Below are positions 45,969 through 54,587 of a stretch of DNA of 64,000 bases, piece after piece (position 1 is the first letter of the stretch; every line of letters starts with the position of its first letter). The stretch comes from Paenibacillus sp. RC334 (lineage in GTDB: Bacteria; Bacillota; Bacilli; Paenibacillales; Paenibacillaceae). The stretch spans positions 2,046,001-2,110,000 of the forward strand of contig NZ_CP125370.1 in NCBI RefSeq assembly GCF_030034735.1, in the 5' to 3' direction. The notes under the pieces are model-generated. The model was given only the letters and a program-made list of their open reading frames with translations, had not been told where the DNA came from and made no database searches. Position numbers and translations under genes: made by a program.

Positions 45969-46863
45969 ATGGAAAAACAATTGCACGAGACCATTTTATA
46001 TCCCGATGTTTCATTTCCATACATCATGTACACCCATACTATTCATAGAAGTATCCCTGAAGGTAGAGGATTTAATGATTTACATTGGCACGAAGAACTA
46101 CAAATCACTTTGGTTACTAAAGGAAAACTAGTTATACAAGTTAATGGGATTAATCATGAATTAGAAACCGGTCAGGCCATTTTAATTAATAAGGGCGCCC
46201 TTCATGTTACTACGCACCTGACACATAACGGTCAATATGTTAGTTTTAATTTCCCTGAAAAGCTGCTTGCCTTTTATGCAGATAGTGCCATGGAAAAAAA
46301 TTATGTACTACCTTATACAAACTCTTCCTTAGTGTCATTAGCAATAAAGGGAGAAGTTGAATGGCAAAGTCAAGTACTAGAAATGCTTTGGGATATGCAA
46401 AAGAAATTTGATATGAAAAAAAAACTGGGGGTGGGAATATGAGGTTTCCATCAAAACTGTTCAATTATGGTTAATTTTAATATCTAATATTTCGATTTCT
46501 GCCGAGGAAGCACCTAAATACATGAAACTGCAACAGGAAAGACTTCAATTGCTGCTTAGCTTTATCCATCAAAACTACTCAAACAATATAACATTGCAAG
46601 AAATTGCTGATGTAGCACATTTAAGTGTTTCAGAGTGCAATCGTAGTTTTAAGAGAACCATTCATATGACACCTTACGATTACTTGATTAAATACCGCAT
46701 CAAGAAAAGCAGTGAATTATTAATCTCAACACATTATACAATAACTGAAATAGCCCACAGAGTGGGCTTCAATAATGCAAATCACTTCATTCAGTCTTTT
46801 AAAAAACATTATAAAAGAACACCTAAAGAATTCCGGAAATTTAGAAATGAAGCCATTGATTAA
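45969..46863 (+). pseudogene. AraC family regulator, frameshifted at an A9 run
   Basis: Start ATG 45969 (AGAAAGGA upstream). First frame: cupin sensor half with DLHWHEELQITLV and GQAILINKGALH, breaking after KKFDMKKK. Second frame: VSIKTVQLWLIL, then the two helix-turn-helices (ITLQEIADVAHLSVSECNRSFKRT; ITEIAHRVGFNNANHFIQSFKKHY). Removing one A from the nine-A run at 46416-46424 joins them as DMKKNWGWEYEV, giving about 297 residues. The DNA-binding half alone has a possible start at 46522. Divergent from the EamA transporter; the 146-base spacer is AT-rich. Confidence 0.82.
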
Positions 46864-47072
46864 GAAGTGAAGTAGCCGATCGATGCTATATGCATATTTA
46901 AGAGTACGAAAATTTTCAAAAGGACGGGGTGGAGAAGATGAAGGCTTCTGCATGTTCCCAGACTCCATTACAATGTTGAGCAAACCAATTTTGTGTCCAT
47001 GTCATAGTATCCATTGAAGTATAATACCTCAACATAATAGCCTTCGACAATATAAAATAGGGCCGCTTCATT

Positions 47073-48107
47073 CTAAAACAGCCTGCGGGCTGTTACGAAA
47101 CGTTGCTGCCATTTATCGTCAAGCGTGTCAAAATGAACGCCGCGTTCTTTGGAGAACGTATGCAGCAATTTGTTGTTCCCCGCATAGATAGCCACATGGC
47201 CGATCTCCAGCCCGCGTGCGCTGAAGAACAGCAGGTCGCCTTTGCGTAGCTCGTTTAGCCCGACCTTCCGGCCTTCTTTAGCTTGATCGTAAGAGACACG
47301 GGGGAGCTCGATGGAGAGCGTATGCCGGAACACTTCCGCTACAAAAGAAGAACAATCAAAGGTCGATGTCTGGCTGGTTGCTGCGCCGAATTCATAAGGG
47401 GTACCGAGGAATTTCTCCCCGTAGGCGATCAGTTCATCCCCTTGCCGTTCCGCCAGGGATGGGCTGGTATAATCGCTGTATTTTGGTTTTGCCGATATGT
47501 ATCCAGTCAGATTGTCTTTGGTGCGCACTTCCAGCCAGAGGGCATTGACCTCGCGGATGACATGAACCTTTTCGCCGCCTGAAATAAGCCTCAGGGAAGG
47601 GGAAGCACCCGATGAATCTGGCTCGCTGCGCAGGTTGACCCCGGAAAGAACCGTTGTGAAAAAATCGTTTCTGGAAACAATCCGGATCGTCCGAGTCAGT
47701 GCATCCCACTTCACTGTGCTCCCAAGCGCTTCGCTTACAAAACGCAGCGGAATCATCGTATTACCCTGAACAATCTGTCCGGGAACATTCAGGGACAGCT
47801 CATTGCCGTTTAGGGTGGAGGTGAGTTCCCCGATACGGTAGGTCAGCACCGTGTCGTCTTTGGTTGCCGTTACGGTTTTGCTGGATCCGTTCCAGGAGAG
47901 CCTGGCTCCTTGCGCCTCAAACAACTGGCGCATGGGGACGAGCGTTGTCCCGTCTAGCAGCAGCGGCTGGGCGGCAAGCTGGAGCGGGCGGTCATCCAGA
48001 TAGACGGTCGTCACTGGAGTCAGCGGCACCGACTTCGCATAAGACGGGTTCGCTTGGAACTGCAATACCGCCAGTAGAGCCAGCAATACTCCCTTTTTGA
48101 TTGTCAT
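47073..48107 (-). CDS. Secreted NlpC/P60 endopeptidase with copper-amine-oxidase stalk and SH3 domain
   Basis: 344 residues. Signal peptide 1-24 (LLALLAVLQFQANPSYA). A copper-amine-oxidase N1-type stalk spans about 35-145, a bacterial SH3 domain about 150-210 (VNLRSEPD, GYISA), and the NlpC/P60 hydrolase about 222-344. Catalytic Cys252 (FDCSSF), His304 (IGHVAIY) and a late His316 (LLHTF) are seen. It should cut gamma-D-Glu-diamino-acid bonds in wall peptides outside the cell. It lies 85 bases behind murQ on the same strand, which places it at the end of the kinase-murQ unit and in the sugar-scavenging island. Confidence 0.92.
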   Translation of the reverse strand: MTIKKGVLLALLAVLQFQANPSYAKSVPLTPVTTVYLDDRPLQLAAQPLLLDGTTLVPMRQLFEAQGARLSWNGSSKTVTATKDDTVLTYRIGELTSTLNGNELSLNVPGQIVQGNTMIPLRFVSEALGSTVKWDALTRTIRIVSRNDFFTTVLSGVNLRSEPDSSGASPSLRLISGGEKVHVIREVNALWLEVRTKDNLTGYISAKPKYSDYTSPSLAERQGDELIAYGEKFLGTPYEFGAATSQTSTFDCSSFVAEVFRHTLSIELPRVSYDQAKEGRKVGLNELRKGDLLFFSARGLEIGHVAIYAGNNKLLHTFSKERGVHFDTLDDKWQQRFVTARRLF

Positions 48108-48192
48108 GCTGTCATCACCTCGTTGTTGATATGTTCATCTAAGTTGTACGAGGCTGCCCTTGATTAGTTGTGTACCAAATATTGGAGCGATT

Positions 48193-49095
48193 CTAGCTTT
48201 CCTTCAAGGCGCCGTGCACGAATCCATAAGCAGCTGTCAACCGGCGACGTGCTTCAGCGGCGTCAACTCTGGCCAGCAGCATAACAATCGCCGTCTTCAC
48301 GTGGCCTTCCGATTCATGGAAGGCTTGTTCAATTTGCTCCCTGGAAGCATCTGTAGCCAGTTCGATAATGCGCTTGGCCCTGTAGACCAGCTTCTCGTTA
48401 GAGGGGTTCAAATCGACCATCAGATTACGGTACACTTTGCCGATACGGATCATTGCTGTTGTGGTCAGCATGTTCAGGATCATTTTTTGCGCCGTTCCCG
48501 ATTTCATCCGCGTTGAGCCCATGACAACCTCGGGGCCGACGACGGCTTCAATCGTCAGCTTGCCGAGCCTGGTCATCGGCGTTCCGTAGTTGTTGCAGAG
48601 GCCGATAACCACCGCTCCCCGTTCTCCGGCGCGTTTCATCGCGCCCAGCACATAAGGCGTGCGTCCGCTGGCGGCAATGCCGATCACGACATCGCTCACG
48701 CTGATTCCGGCATCGTCGATATCGGAGGCGCCCAACTCCTCGCTGTCTTCTGCGCCTTCGACCGGGTCCTTGACGGCCCGGAAGCCGCCGGCGATTAAGC
48801 CCTGCACCATCTCGGGGTTGGTCCCGTAGGTCGGCGGACACTCCGAGGCGTCAAGAATGCCGATTCTCCCGCTCGTTCCGGCACCAACGTAGAACAGCCT
48901 GCCGCCATTGCGGAACGCCTCCACGATAAAGTCGGCTACTTCGGCAATCTGCGGAATCAGACCGTGGATTACCTCGGCGACCTGGCGGTCTTCATTGTTA
49001 ATTAGATGCATAATACCGGCGGAATCGAGATGGTCGATTGCATTTGTTTTGTCATTGGGCTGCTCTGTGACTAAACTACCTAAAATATGGTTCAT
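48193..49095 (-). CDS. murQ: N-acetylmuramic acid 6-phosphate etherase
   Basis: 300 residues, family length. The SIS fold carries VGAGTSGRIGILDASECPPT with catalytic Glu85, and EGAEDSEE with Glu116; E. coli MurQ uses 83 and 114. It removes D-lactate from MurNAc 6-phosphate to give GlcNAc 6-phosphate in the cytosol. GGGAGG is nine bases before ATG. It follows the kinase gene by 112 bases, so the pair makes and consumes MurNAc 6-phosphate. Confidence 0.96.
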   Translation of the reverse strand: MNHILGSLVTEQPNDKTNAIDHLDSAGIMHLINNEDRQVAEVIHGLIPQIAEVADFIVEAFRNGGRLFYVGAGTSGRIGILDASECPPTYGTNPEMVQGLIAGGFRAVKDPVEGAEDSEELGASDIDDAGISVSDVVIGIAASGRTPYVLGAMKRAGERGAVVIGLCNNYGTPMTRLGKLTIEAVVGPEVVMGSTRMKSGTAQKMILNMLTTTAMIRIGKVYRNLMVDLNPSNEKLVYRAKRIIELATDASREQIEQAFHESEGHVKTAIVMLLARVDAAEARRRLTAAYGFVHGALKES

Positions 49096-49207
49096 GAGGT
49101 TTTTCCTCCCACCAGTCTAGTATACTGAGTATTTTGCATAATTTCCTAAGCAATATTTCAGCGGTATTTCAATCGAATATGCAAAATCCTGTTTCTCTGT
49201 ATTGAAG

Positions 49208-50176
49208 CTACAACAAGGTGGATGGGGGTTCATCCTGCCGCCCGTTCGCCAGTTCGCGGGCCAGCCGCGCTGCTCCAACCGAAGGCGGCGCTCCCCGGCT
49301 CCCATCAACAAAAACCAGTCCACCGAATGACTCCTGTAGCCTGTCGCACAGTATTTCGCGGAAGAGCGGCGCGTATCTGAACATTGAGCCGCTGAGCACG
49401 GCCTGCCCCTGCCGGAGTACGGGCGATCTGCGCAGCAGCGCTGCCGCCGTATCCGCGAGCGCTTCGGCTTCGCTTGCAAGAATGCCAGTGGCGGCAACAT
49501 CTCCTTGCGCTGCGGCCTGAATGCAGATTTTGGCGAATGCGGCGATCTGCGCTTTGCTGTAGGCCGGGTTATAGATGTAACCCTTCAAGTCGGTAATCCG
49601 CTGAAATCCATACTCCTGCATAATCATATCGGTCATTATGGTCGGGGGATGAACGGCGTCGAAGCTGCGCATGACCGCTTTCAGCGTGCGCAGGCCGACC
49701 TGGTAACCGCTGCCTTCATCGCCCAGATAATGTCCCCAGCCGCCGGTGCGCAGGCGGGAACCGTCCGGGAGATAACCGTAGCATATGGAGCCTGTGCCTG
49801 AAATGATGAGCACTCCGGAACGGCTGCTGAGCGCGGCCATCAGGGCAATCTCTCCTTCGGAGCGCACAAACACTGGAAGGACAAGCCCACGTTCTGACAG
49901 ATGCTGCTGAACAGAGCTTTTAAGCAGATCACATTCTTTCTTGGTATAAAAACCTGACATACCAAGACAGATGGAAGCGCAATCTTCAATTTTCGTCTGT
50001 AATTGTTCCAATACTACGTCAATAACTGACATGACTTCTGTAAGCGCTACCTCGAATCCGACGCTATGCGGATTCGAAGGCCCTCCGGTACAGCGGGTCA
50101 GCATGACTCCCTGTTCGTCCAAAGCGGCTGCATCGGTCTTTGTGCCGCCTCCATCAAGGCCTACATACACTTTCAT
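49208..50176 (-). CDS. murK: BadF/BcrA-type N-acetylmuramate/N-acetylglucosamine kinase
   Basis: 322 residues of the ASKHA fold: phosphate-1 loop VGLDGGGTKTDAA, GPSNPHSVG, phosphate-2 ISGTGSICYG, then GGWGHYLGDEGSGYQVG and an adenosine loop (AVLSGSMF). The family includes MurK of Clostridium, which phosphorylates both MurNAc and GlcNAc at O6, and GlcNAc kinases. Placement directly before murQ favours MurNAc as a substrate. Its promoter, in the divergent spacer, has its -35 inside a palindrome shared in type with the murR side. Confidence 0.9.
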   Translation of the reverse strand: MKVYVGLDGGGTKTDAAALDEQGVMLTRCTGGPSNPHSVGFEVALTEVMSVIDVVLEQLQTKIEDCASICLGMSGFYTKKECDLLKSSVQQHLSERGLVLPVFVRSEGEIALMAALSSRSGVLIISGTGSICYGYLPDGSRLRTGGWGHYLGDEGSGYQVGLRTLKAVMRSFDAVHPPTIMTDMIMQEYGFQRITDLKGYIYNPAYSKAQIAAFAKICIQAAAQGDVAATGILASEAEALADTAAALLRRSPVLRQGQAVLSGSMFRYAPLFREILCDRLQESFGGLVFVDGSRGAPPSVGAARLARELANGRQDEPPSTLL

Positions 50177-50205
50177 CGATCAATCACCACTTTGATTTTT
50201 TTCTA

Positions 50206-50289
50206 ATTATATGGGAAACCTCGTTTAAAGTAAAATAAAATTTCACATGAGAAATATGAGTTGAAATTTTATTTCACTACTCATATAAT
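50206..50289. promoter_or_regulatory. Divergent promoters with twin TGAAAT-N3-ATTTCA operators
   Basis: Plus strand: TTGAAA (50261-50266), 17 bases, TATAAT (50284-50289), for murR and the ABC operon. Minus strand: TTTACT (50229-50234), 17 bases, TATAAT (50206-50211), for the kinase and murQ. A perfect 15-base palindrome (50262-50276) covers the plus -35 and a one-mismatch copy (50231-50245) covers the minus -35; centres are 31 bases apart. The RpiR/MurR protein coded next is the natural binder. Confidence 0.75.
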
Positions 50290-50416
50290 GAATTCAATCC
50301 AATGTTTTGGAAGGATAACAAACCGTTCATGTTATCTAATCTAACATTTAAGATTGAAGGTATTTTTCGAGCATCATTTGCAAAATACCACTTTATCAGG
50401 GAGGTGCTTGCTTTCA

Positions 50417-51259
50417 ATGAATGGCGGCTTAATTCGTCTGCGGGAATTGCATGAATCGCTCAGTCCATCTGAGCACAAGATTGCCGCGTATATTTTGCAG
50501 AATCCGGATGAGATGATCCATCTGTCCATTGCCGAGCTGGCTGCAAAAAGCGGCTCAAGCCAGGCAGCCATTGTCCGACTGTGCAAGACGATCGGATTCA
50601 AGGGGTATCAGGAGCTTAAAATCAAAGTTGCTGGCGATTTACAGGGAAGAGATCCAGGAATCGTTGGCTATCAGGAAATTCGTCCGAACGATACCATTGC
50701 CGCGATTATGCAGAATGTATCGAACAATAACATCCAATCGATCCGCGATACGCTGAAAATTCTGGATGAAGAGATGGTGGAGCGGGCAGTGGAGGCGATT
50801 GACCGGGCGAAGCGGATTTACTTTTTTGGAGTGGGGGCTTCAAACCTCATTGCGATGGATGCCCAGCAGAAGTTTTTGCGGATCAACAAAACGAGCTTTT
50901 CGTTCGCCGACCCGCATGTGCAGCTGACCAGTGCCATAACGGCAACCGCCGAAGATACGGCTGTGTGCATTTCGTATTCCGGCGAGACGAAAGAAGTAAT
51001 TCGCGCCGCGTCCATCGTCAAAGAGAACGGCGGCACCGTGATCAGCATCGCCAAATACGGCAATTCCACATTAAGCCGGAACGCAGACATATCGCTGTGT
51101 ACCTCCGCCACCGAAAATGAAATCCGCAGCGGAGCGATGGCGTCAAGAATTACCCAGCTCAATCTGATTGACATTCTGTATCTCGCCGTAGCCAGCCGGA
51201 ATTACGAGCAGTCCGTCACTTATCTGGAGAGAAGCAGGCAGCAAATCAAACGGCTGTAG
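50417..51259 (+). CDS. murR: RpiR/MurR family transcriptional regulator
   Basis: 280 residues. N-terminal HTH_6 domain (LSPSEHKIAAYILQNPDEMIHLSIAELAAKSGSSQAAIVRLCKTIGFKGYQELK) and C-terminal SIS sugar-phosphate domain (IYFFGVGASNLIAMDAQQKFL; VCISYSGETKEVI). Such proteins sense a phosphosugar; MurNAc 6-phosphate is the expected effector beside murQ. ATG 50417 has GGGAGG 12 bases upstream; a nearer TTG at 50408 is possible. First gene of the long plus-strand operon. Confidence 0.9.
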   Translation: MNGGLIRLRELHESLSPSEHKIAAYILQNPDEMIHLSIAELAAKSGSSQAAIVRLCKTIGFKGYQELKIKVAGDLQGRDPGIVGYQEIRPNDTIAAIMQNVSNNNIQSIRDTLKILDEEMVERAVEAIDRAKRIYFFGVGASNLIAMDAQQKFLRINKTSFSFADPHVQLTSAITATAEDTAVCISYSGETKEVIRAASIVKENGGTVISIAKYGNSTLSRNADISLCTSATENEIRSGAMASRITQLNLIDILYLAVASRNYEQSVTYLERSRQQIKRL

Positions 51260-51324
51260 CGCCTTGGGCAGGGTGCAGCATTGCCGCCAAATAACAAGAA
51301 CATATGCAAAAGGGAGAGGAAACG

Positions 51325-52677
51325 ATGAAAAAAAGTCTGTTGCTCTGTATGGTTGTTGTGCTGATGCTGATGAGCGCCTGCGGCAAATCGGGCGGAAACA
51401 AGGAAGCCGCAAGCCCGGATGACAAGGATACCGTTGTAGTCTGGACCTATCCGGTACACGGCACATATGAAGATGATCTGAAAGAAATGGTGGCCAATTT
51501 TCAAAAAGAGCATCCCAACATTACAGTGAAGACGGAAGTGCTGTCCTGGGCCGAGGGGCCGAAGAAATTTGACGTTGCCCTGAACGCCGGCAGCCCGCCG
51601 GACCTGTATTTTCACAGCGTGGACGGCACGTATGTTAATACCGGTCTTGCCCTTAATCTTGATCCCTACATGACCGACGACATCAAAACTGATTACCTGC
51701 CTGGAACGCTGGAGCTTGCACAGATTGGCGGCAAACAGTACGGGCTTCCGCTGTACCAGTTCCAGTGGGCTTGGGGAGGCAACAAGCGCATTCTGGAGGA
51801 AGCGGGTATTGATTGGGCCAAAATCCAGCAAGAAGGCTGGACCTGGTCACAGTTCAACGAGGCGGCGGCCAAGCTGACCAAAACCTTGAGCGACGGCTCA
51901 AAGCAATATCCGCTGGTTACGGACGGTACCTCGCTTGATTTTATCGAAATGCTCTCCCGCAACAACAATATGCCTGATGTTCTGGATGAGTCCGGGGCGT
52001 TCCAATGGGGTGACGAGCGAATCGTCGAGACGCTGGATTTCATCAAAGGGCTGCTGGATAAAGGATATATGCCTAAGGAAACTGCGGCGATTGCCCCGGC
52101 CAAACGATCCGATATGTTCTATGCCGGACAGGCTGCGATTATTTCCAAAGCAATTCCGTATTATGACGTCATGATCCAGAACCGCAACAAGGACATTAAT
52201 TCCGGCAAGGTAAAAGGTGAAAAAATCGATTTTGTGCTGCTGCCGGTTCCGCATAACGACAATGCTCCGGCCAAGACAACGATGGGGGCGGAAGGCTACA
52301 TCGCCTTCAAACAGAAAAACGACAAAGGCGAGCAGCATGCCAAAAATACATTCCAAGTGCTTGAATACTTGAGCAATGCAAAAGCTGGAAATTCCTCTAA
52401 TGAGCTGGTGCTGCCATTTGTGCGCAAATCCCAGGCGGACCTGTTCGCCGGCAAGGCGCTTGGCTCGGAAGAGACGATCAAGGCATCGGCGGCCATGGCC
52501 AAATATATCGTAAATCCGGTCACGTTGAAGCTCGATACGGCGACGGCCGCCAAAATGAAGCAGTTCAAGGAGCAGGTGGTGACACCAAACCTTCAGGCGC
52601 TCTATTCCGCAGAGAAAACGCCGGAGGCAATCGCCGAGGAGTTCAAGAGCAAAGGAACGCAAATGCTCGGCAAATAG
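51325..52677 (+). CDS. Sugar ABC transporter substrate-binding lipoprotein
   Basis: 450 residues. Signal and lipobox LMSAC, so the mature lipoprotein sits outside the membrane. The body is the family-1 extracellular solute-binding fold (VVVWTYPVHGTYEDDLKEMVANFQKEHPNI; PPDLYFHSVDG; an aromatic-rich QFQWAWGG segment near the cleft). GGGAGAGG precedes ATG 51325. Co-transcribed with murR, two permeases and an ATPase. The context suggests a wall-derived aminosugar or disaccharide as ligand; sequence alone only says oligosaccharide. Confidence 0.92.
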   Translation: MKKSLLLCMVVVLMLMSACGKSGGNKEAASPDDKDTVVVWTYPVHGTYEDDLKEMVANFQKEHPNITVKTEVLSWAEGPKKFDVALNAGSPPDLYFHSVDGTYVNTGLALNLDPYMTDDIKTDYLPGTLELAQIGGKQYGLPLYQFQWAWGGNKRILEEAGIDWAKIQQEGWTWSQFNEAAAKLTKTLSDGSKQYPLVTDGTSLDFIEMLSRNNNMPDVLDESGAFQWGDERIVETLDFIKGLLDKGYMPKETAAIAPAKRSDMFYAGQAAIISKAIPYYDVMIQNRNKDINSGKVKGEKIDFVLLPVPHNDNAPAKTTMGAEGYIAFKQKNDKGEQHAKNTFQVLEYLSNAKAGNSSNELVLPFVRKSQADLFAGKALGSEETIKASAAMAKYIVNPVTLKLDTATAAKMKQFKEQVVTPNLQALYSAEKTPEAIAEEFKSKGTQMLGK

Positions 52678-52695
52678 ACAGGAGGAGAGGAAGAG

Positions 52696-53607
52696 ATGAC
52701 GACAATCGCGCCAAAGCGGGTGCGCAGTTCCGCCGGGCGGTTATGGCGTGAATACGGATGGGCCTACTTGTTCATTTTGGCGCCCGTCCTGCTGTTTCTC
52801 GTGTTTACACTGTATCCGGTCGTCTCCGCCCTGATCATGAGCTTTCAACAGTACAACATTATGGATTCGACTTGGGTCGGACTGGACAATTACGAGCGGC
52901 TCGTGCAGGATGCGACCTTCTGGAAATCAATGCGCAATACGGTCATCTTTACGGTGTGCACGGTGCCGATGAACATTATCATCACCTTTGTGCTTGCATA
53001 TCTGATCTACCAGATGAGGACAAAATGGCAGACTTTTTTCAAAGCAACGCTGTATCTGCCTGCGGTAGCTTCCGGTGTGACGATCTCCATCGTTTGGCTG
53101 GCCATTTTTGACCCGACCGATGTGGGTCTGCTCAACCGGTTCCTCGGCTGGTTCGGCTTCGATCCTGTCATTTGGCTGGGCCAGTCCAAAACCGCGCTGT
53201 TCTCCCTGATTCTGATGAACTGGCTGGGCTCGCACGGCGCAGGAATCATCCTGTATCTGGCCTCTATGGGCGGGGTGCCCAAATCGCTGTATGAGGCTGC
53301 CGACATTGACCATGCCAGCGGCTGGACCAAGTTCACACGCATTACCTGGCCTCTGCTGAAGCCGACGACGCTGTATTTGCTCGTTACGGGAGTAATTACT
53401 TCCTTCCAGGTATTTATTTCGGTGTATATGATGACCCAGGGCGGCCCCAACTTTGCGACCACGACAATTGCCTATTTAATCTACCAGACGGCGTTCGAAT
53501 TTTATGAATTCGGCCTGGCTTCGGCCCAATCGTTCGTACTGGCATTCCTGATTATCCTGGTCTCTGTCATCCAGTTTAAATACTTCTCGAGCGATGTCGA
53601 GTATTAG
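52696..53607 (+). CDS. Sugar ABC transporter permease (MalF/UgpA type)
   Basis: 303 residues, six membrane helices, cytosolic EAA loop EAADIDHASGWTKFTRITWP that docks on the ATPase. AGGAGAGG lies nine bases before ATG. Nineteen bases after the binding-protein gene. Confidence 0.93.
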   Translation: MTTIAPKRVRSSAGRLWREYGWAYLFILAPVLLFLVFTLYPVVSALIMSFQQYNIMDSTWVGLDNYERLVQDATFWKSMRNTVIFTVCTVPMNIIITFVLAYLIYQMRTKWQTFFKATLYLPAVASGVTISIVWLAIFDPTDVGLLNRFLGWFGFDPVIWLGQSKTALFSLILMNWLGSHGAGIILYLASMGGVPKSLYEAADIDHASGWTKFTRITWPLLKPTTLYLLVTGVITSFQVFISVYMMTQGGPNFATTTIAYLIYQTAFEFYEFGLASAQSFVLAFLIILVSVIQFKYFSSDVEY

Positions 53608-53627
53608 GGCGAAGGGGTGAGCATTAC

Positions 53628-54461
53628 ATGAAAACCAGATCAAAAACCGTTTTTCTGGCCGTGGCGACCCTCATCCTTGTGGTGTGGGCGATCGTAACGA
53701 TCATTCCGCTGTACTGGATGCTGATCGGCTCCGTGCAGGACTCGATGGCGACGGCCAGCTTCCGGCCCCGGATGATTCCCGAGGCGCTGTCGTTTGCGCC
53801 GTATGACCGTTTTTTTGCCAAAACGGCGGCCTGGCGCTGGCTGTTCAACTCCCTGCTGATTTCTACCGTGTTGACCGTAACCAACGTGTTTTTCGCTTCG
53901 CTGGCCGGGTATACCTTCTCCAAGTTGAAGTTCCCTGGCAGCAATGCGATATTCTGGGTGCTGCTTAGCACGATGATGATTCCGGCGCAGGTGACGCTGA
54001 TCCCGCTATATATCTTGATCGTCAATGTGTTTAATCTTGGCGACAGCTACACCGCGATTATTCTGCCTACCGCAGTAACGGTCGGTAATATTTTTCTGAT
54101 GAAGCAATACATGTCTTCGCTTCCGACCTCGCTGATTCATGCGGCCCGGATTGACGCCTGTAGCGAGTTCGGCATCTTCTGGAAGGTGATTCTGCCCATG
54201 GCCAAGCCGGGGCTGGCCGTGCTGGCGATCTTCACCTTTGTGGCCTCCTGGAACGAGTTTTTCTGGCCGTTCCTGATAACGAATTCGACGGAGATGCGGA
54301 CGATCCAGGTGGGTCTGGCTTCCTTCGTTTTTGCCGAATCGACAGACTTTGGAGCGATTATGGCCGGGGCGACGGTTGGCGCGCTGCCGATGCTTATCTT
54401 GTTTTTCTCGCTGCAGCGGTATTTCCTGCAGGGAATTACCATCGGAGCGGTCAAAGGCTGA
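53628..54461 (+). CDS. Sugar ABC transporter permease (MalG/UgpE type)
   Basis: 277 residues, six membrane helices; EAA-type loop HAARIDACSEFGIFWKVILP and the late ASWNEFFWPFLIT typical of MalG-like subunits. Forms the heteromeric channel with the preceding permease, 20 bases upstream. Confidence 0.93.
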   Translation: MKTRSKTVFLAVATLILVVWAIVTIIPLYWMLIGSVQDSMATASFRPRMIPEALSFAPYDRFFAKTAAWRWLFNSLLISTVLTVTNVFFASLAGYTFSKLKFPGSNAIFWVLLSTMMIPAQVTLIPLYILIVNVFNLGDSYTAIILPTAVTVGNIFLMKQYMSSLPTSLIHAARIDACSEFGIFWKVILPMAKPGLAVLAIFTFVASWNEFFWPFLITNSTEMRTIQVGLASFVFAESTDFGAIMAGATVGALPMLILFFSLQRYFLQGITIGAVKG

Positions 54462-54587
54462 AGCGGCGGTCAGGCTTTGCTTGTATGGGAGAACGGCATA
54501 GTGATAAAACGGCATGGATGCCGCTCCCGGGATTTTGACAATGTCCATGTGTAAGTTTTTGTGGGGGAACTTAAAGGGGGAAAGGCT

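Noticed and set aside
46864..47072. Short open frame at about 46938 behind a GGGGTGGAG site
   Set aside because: Only 13 codons, no known family, and no support beyond the ribosome-like site.
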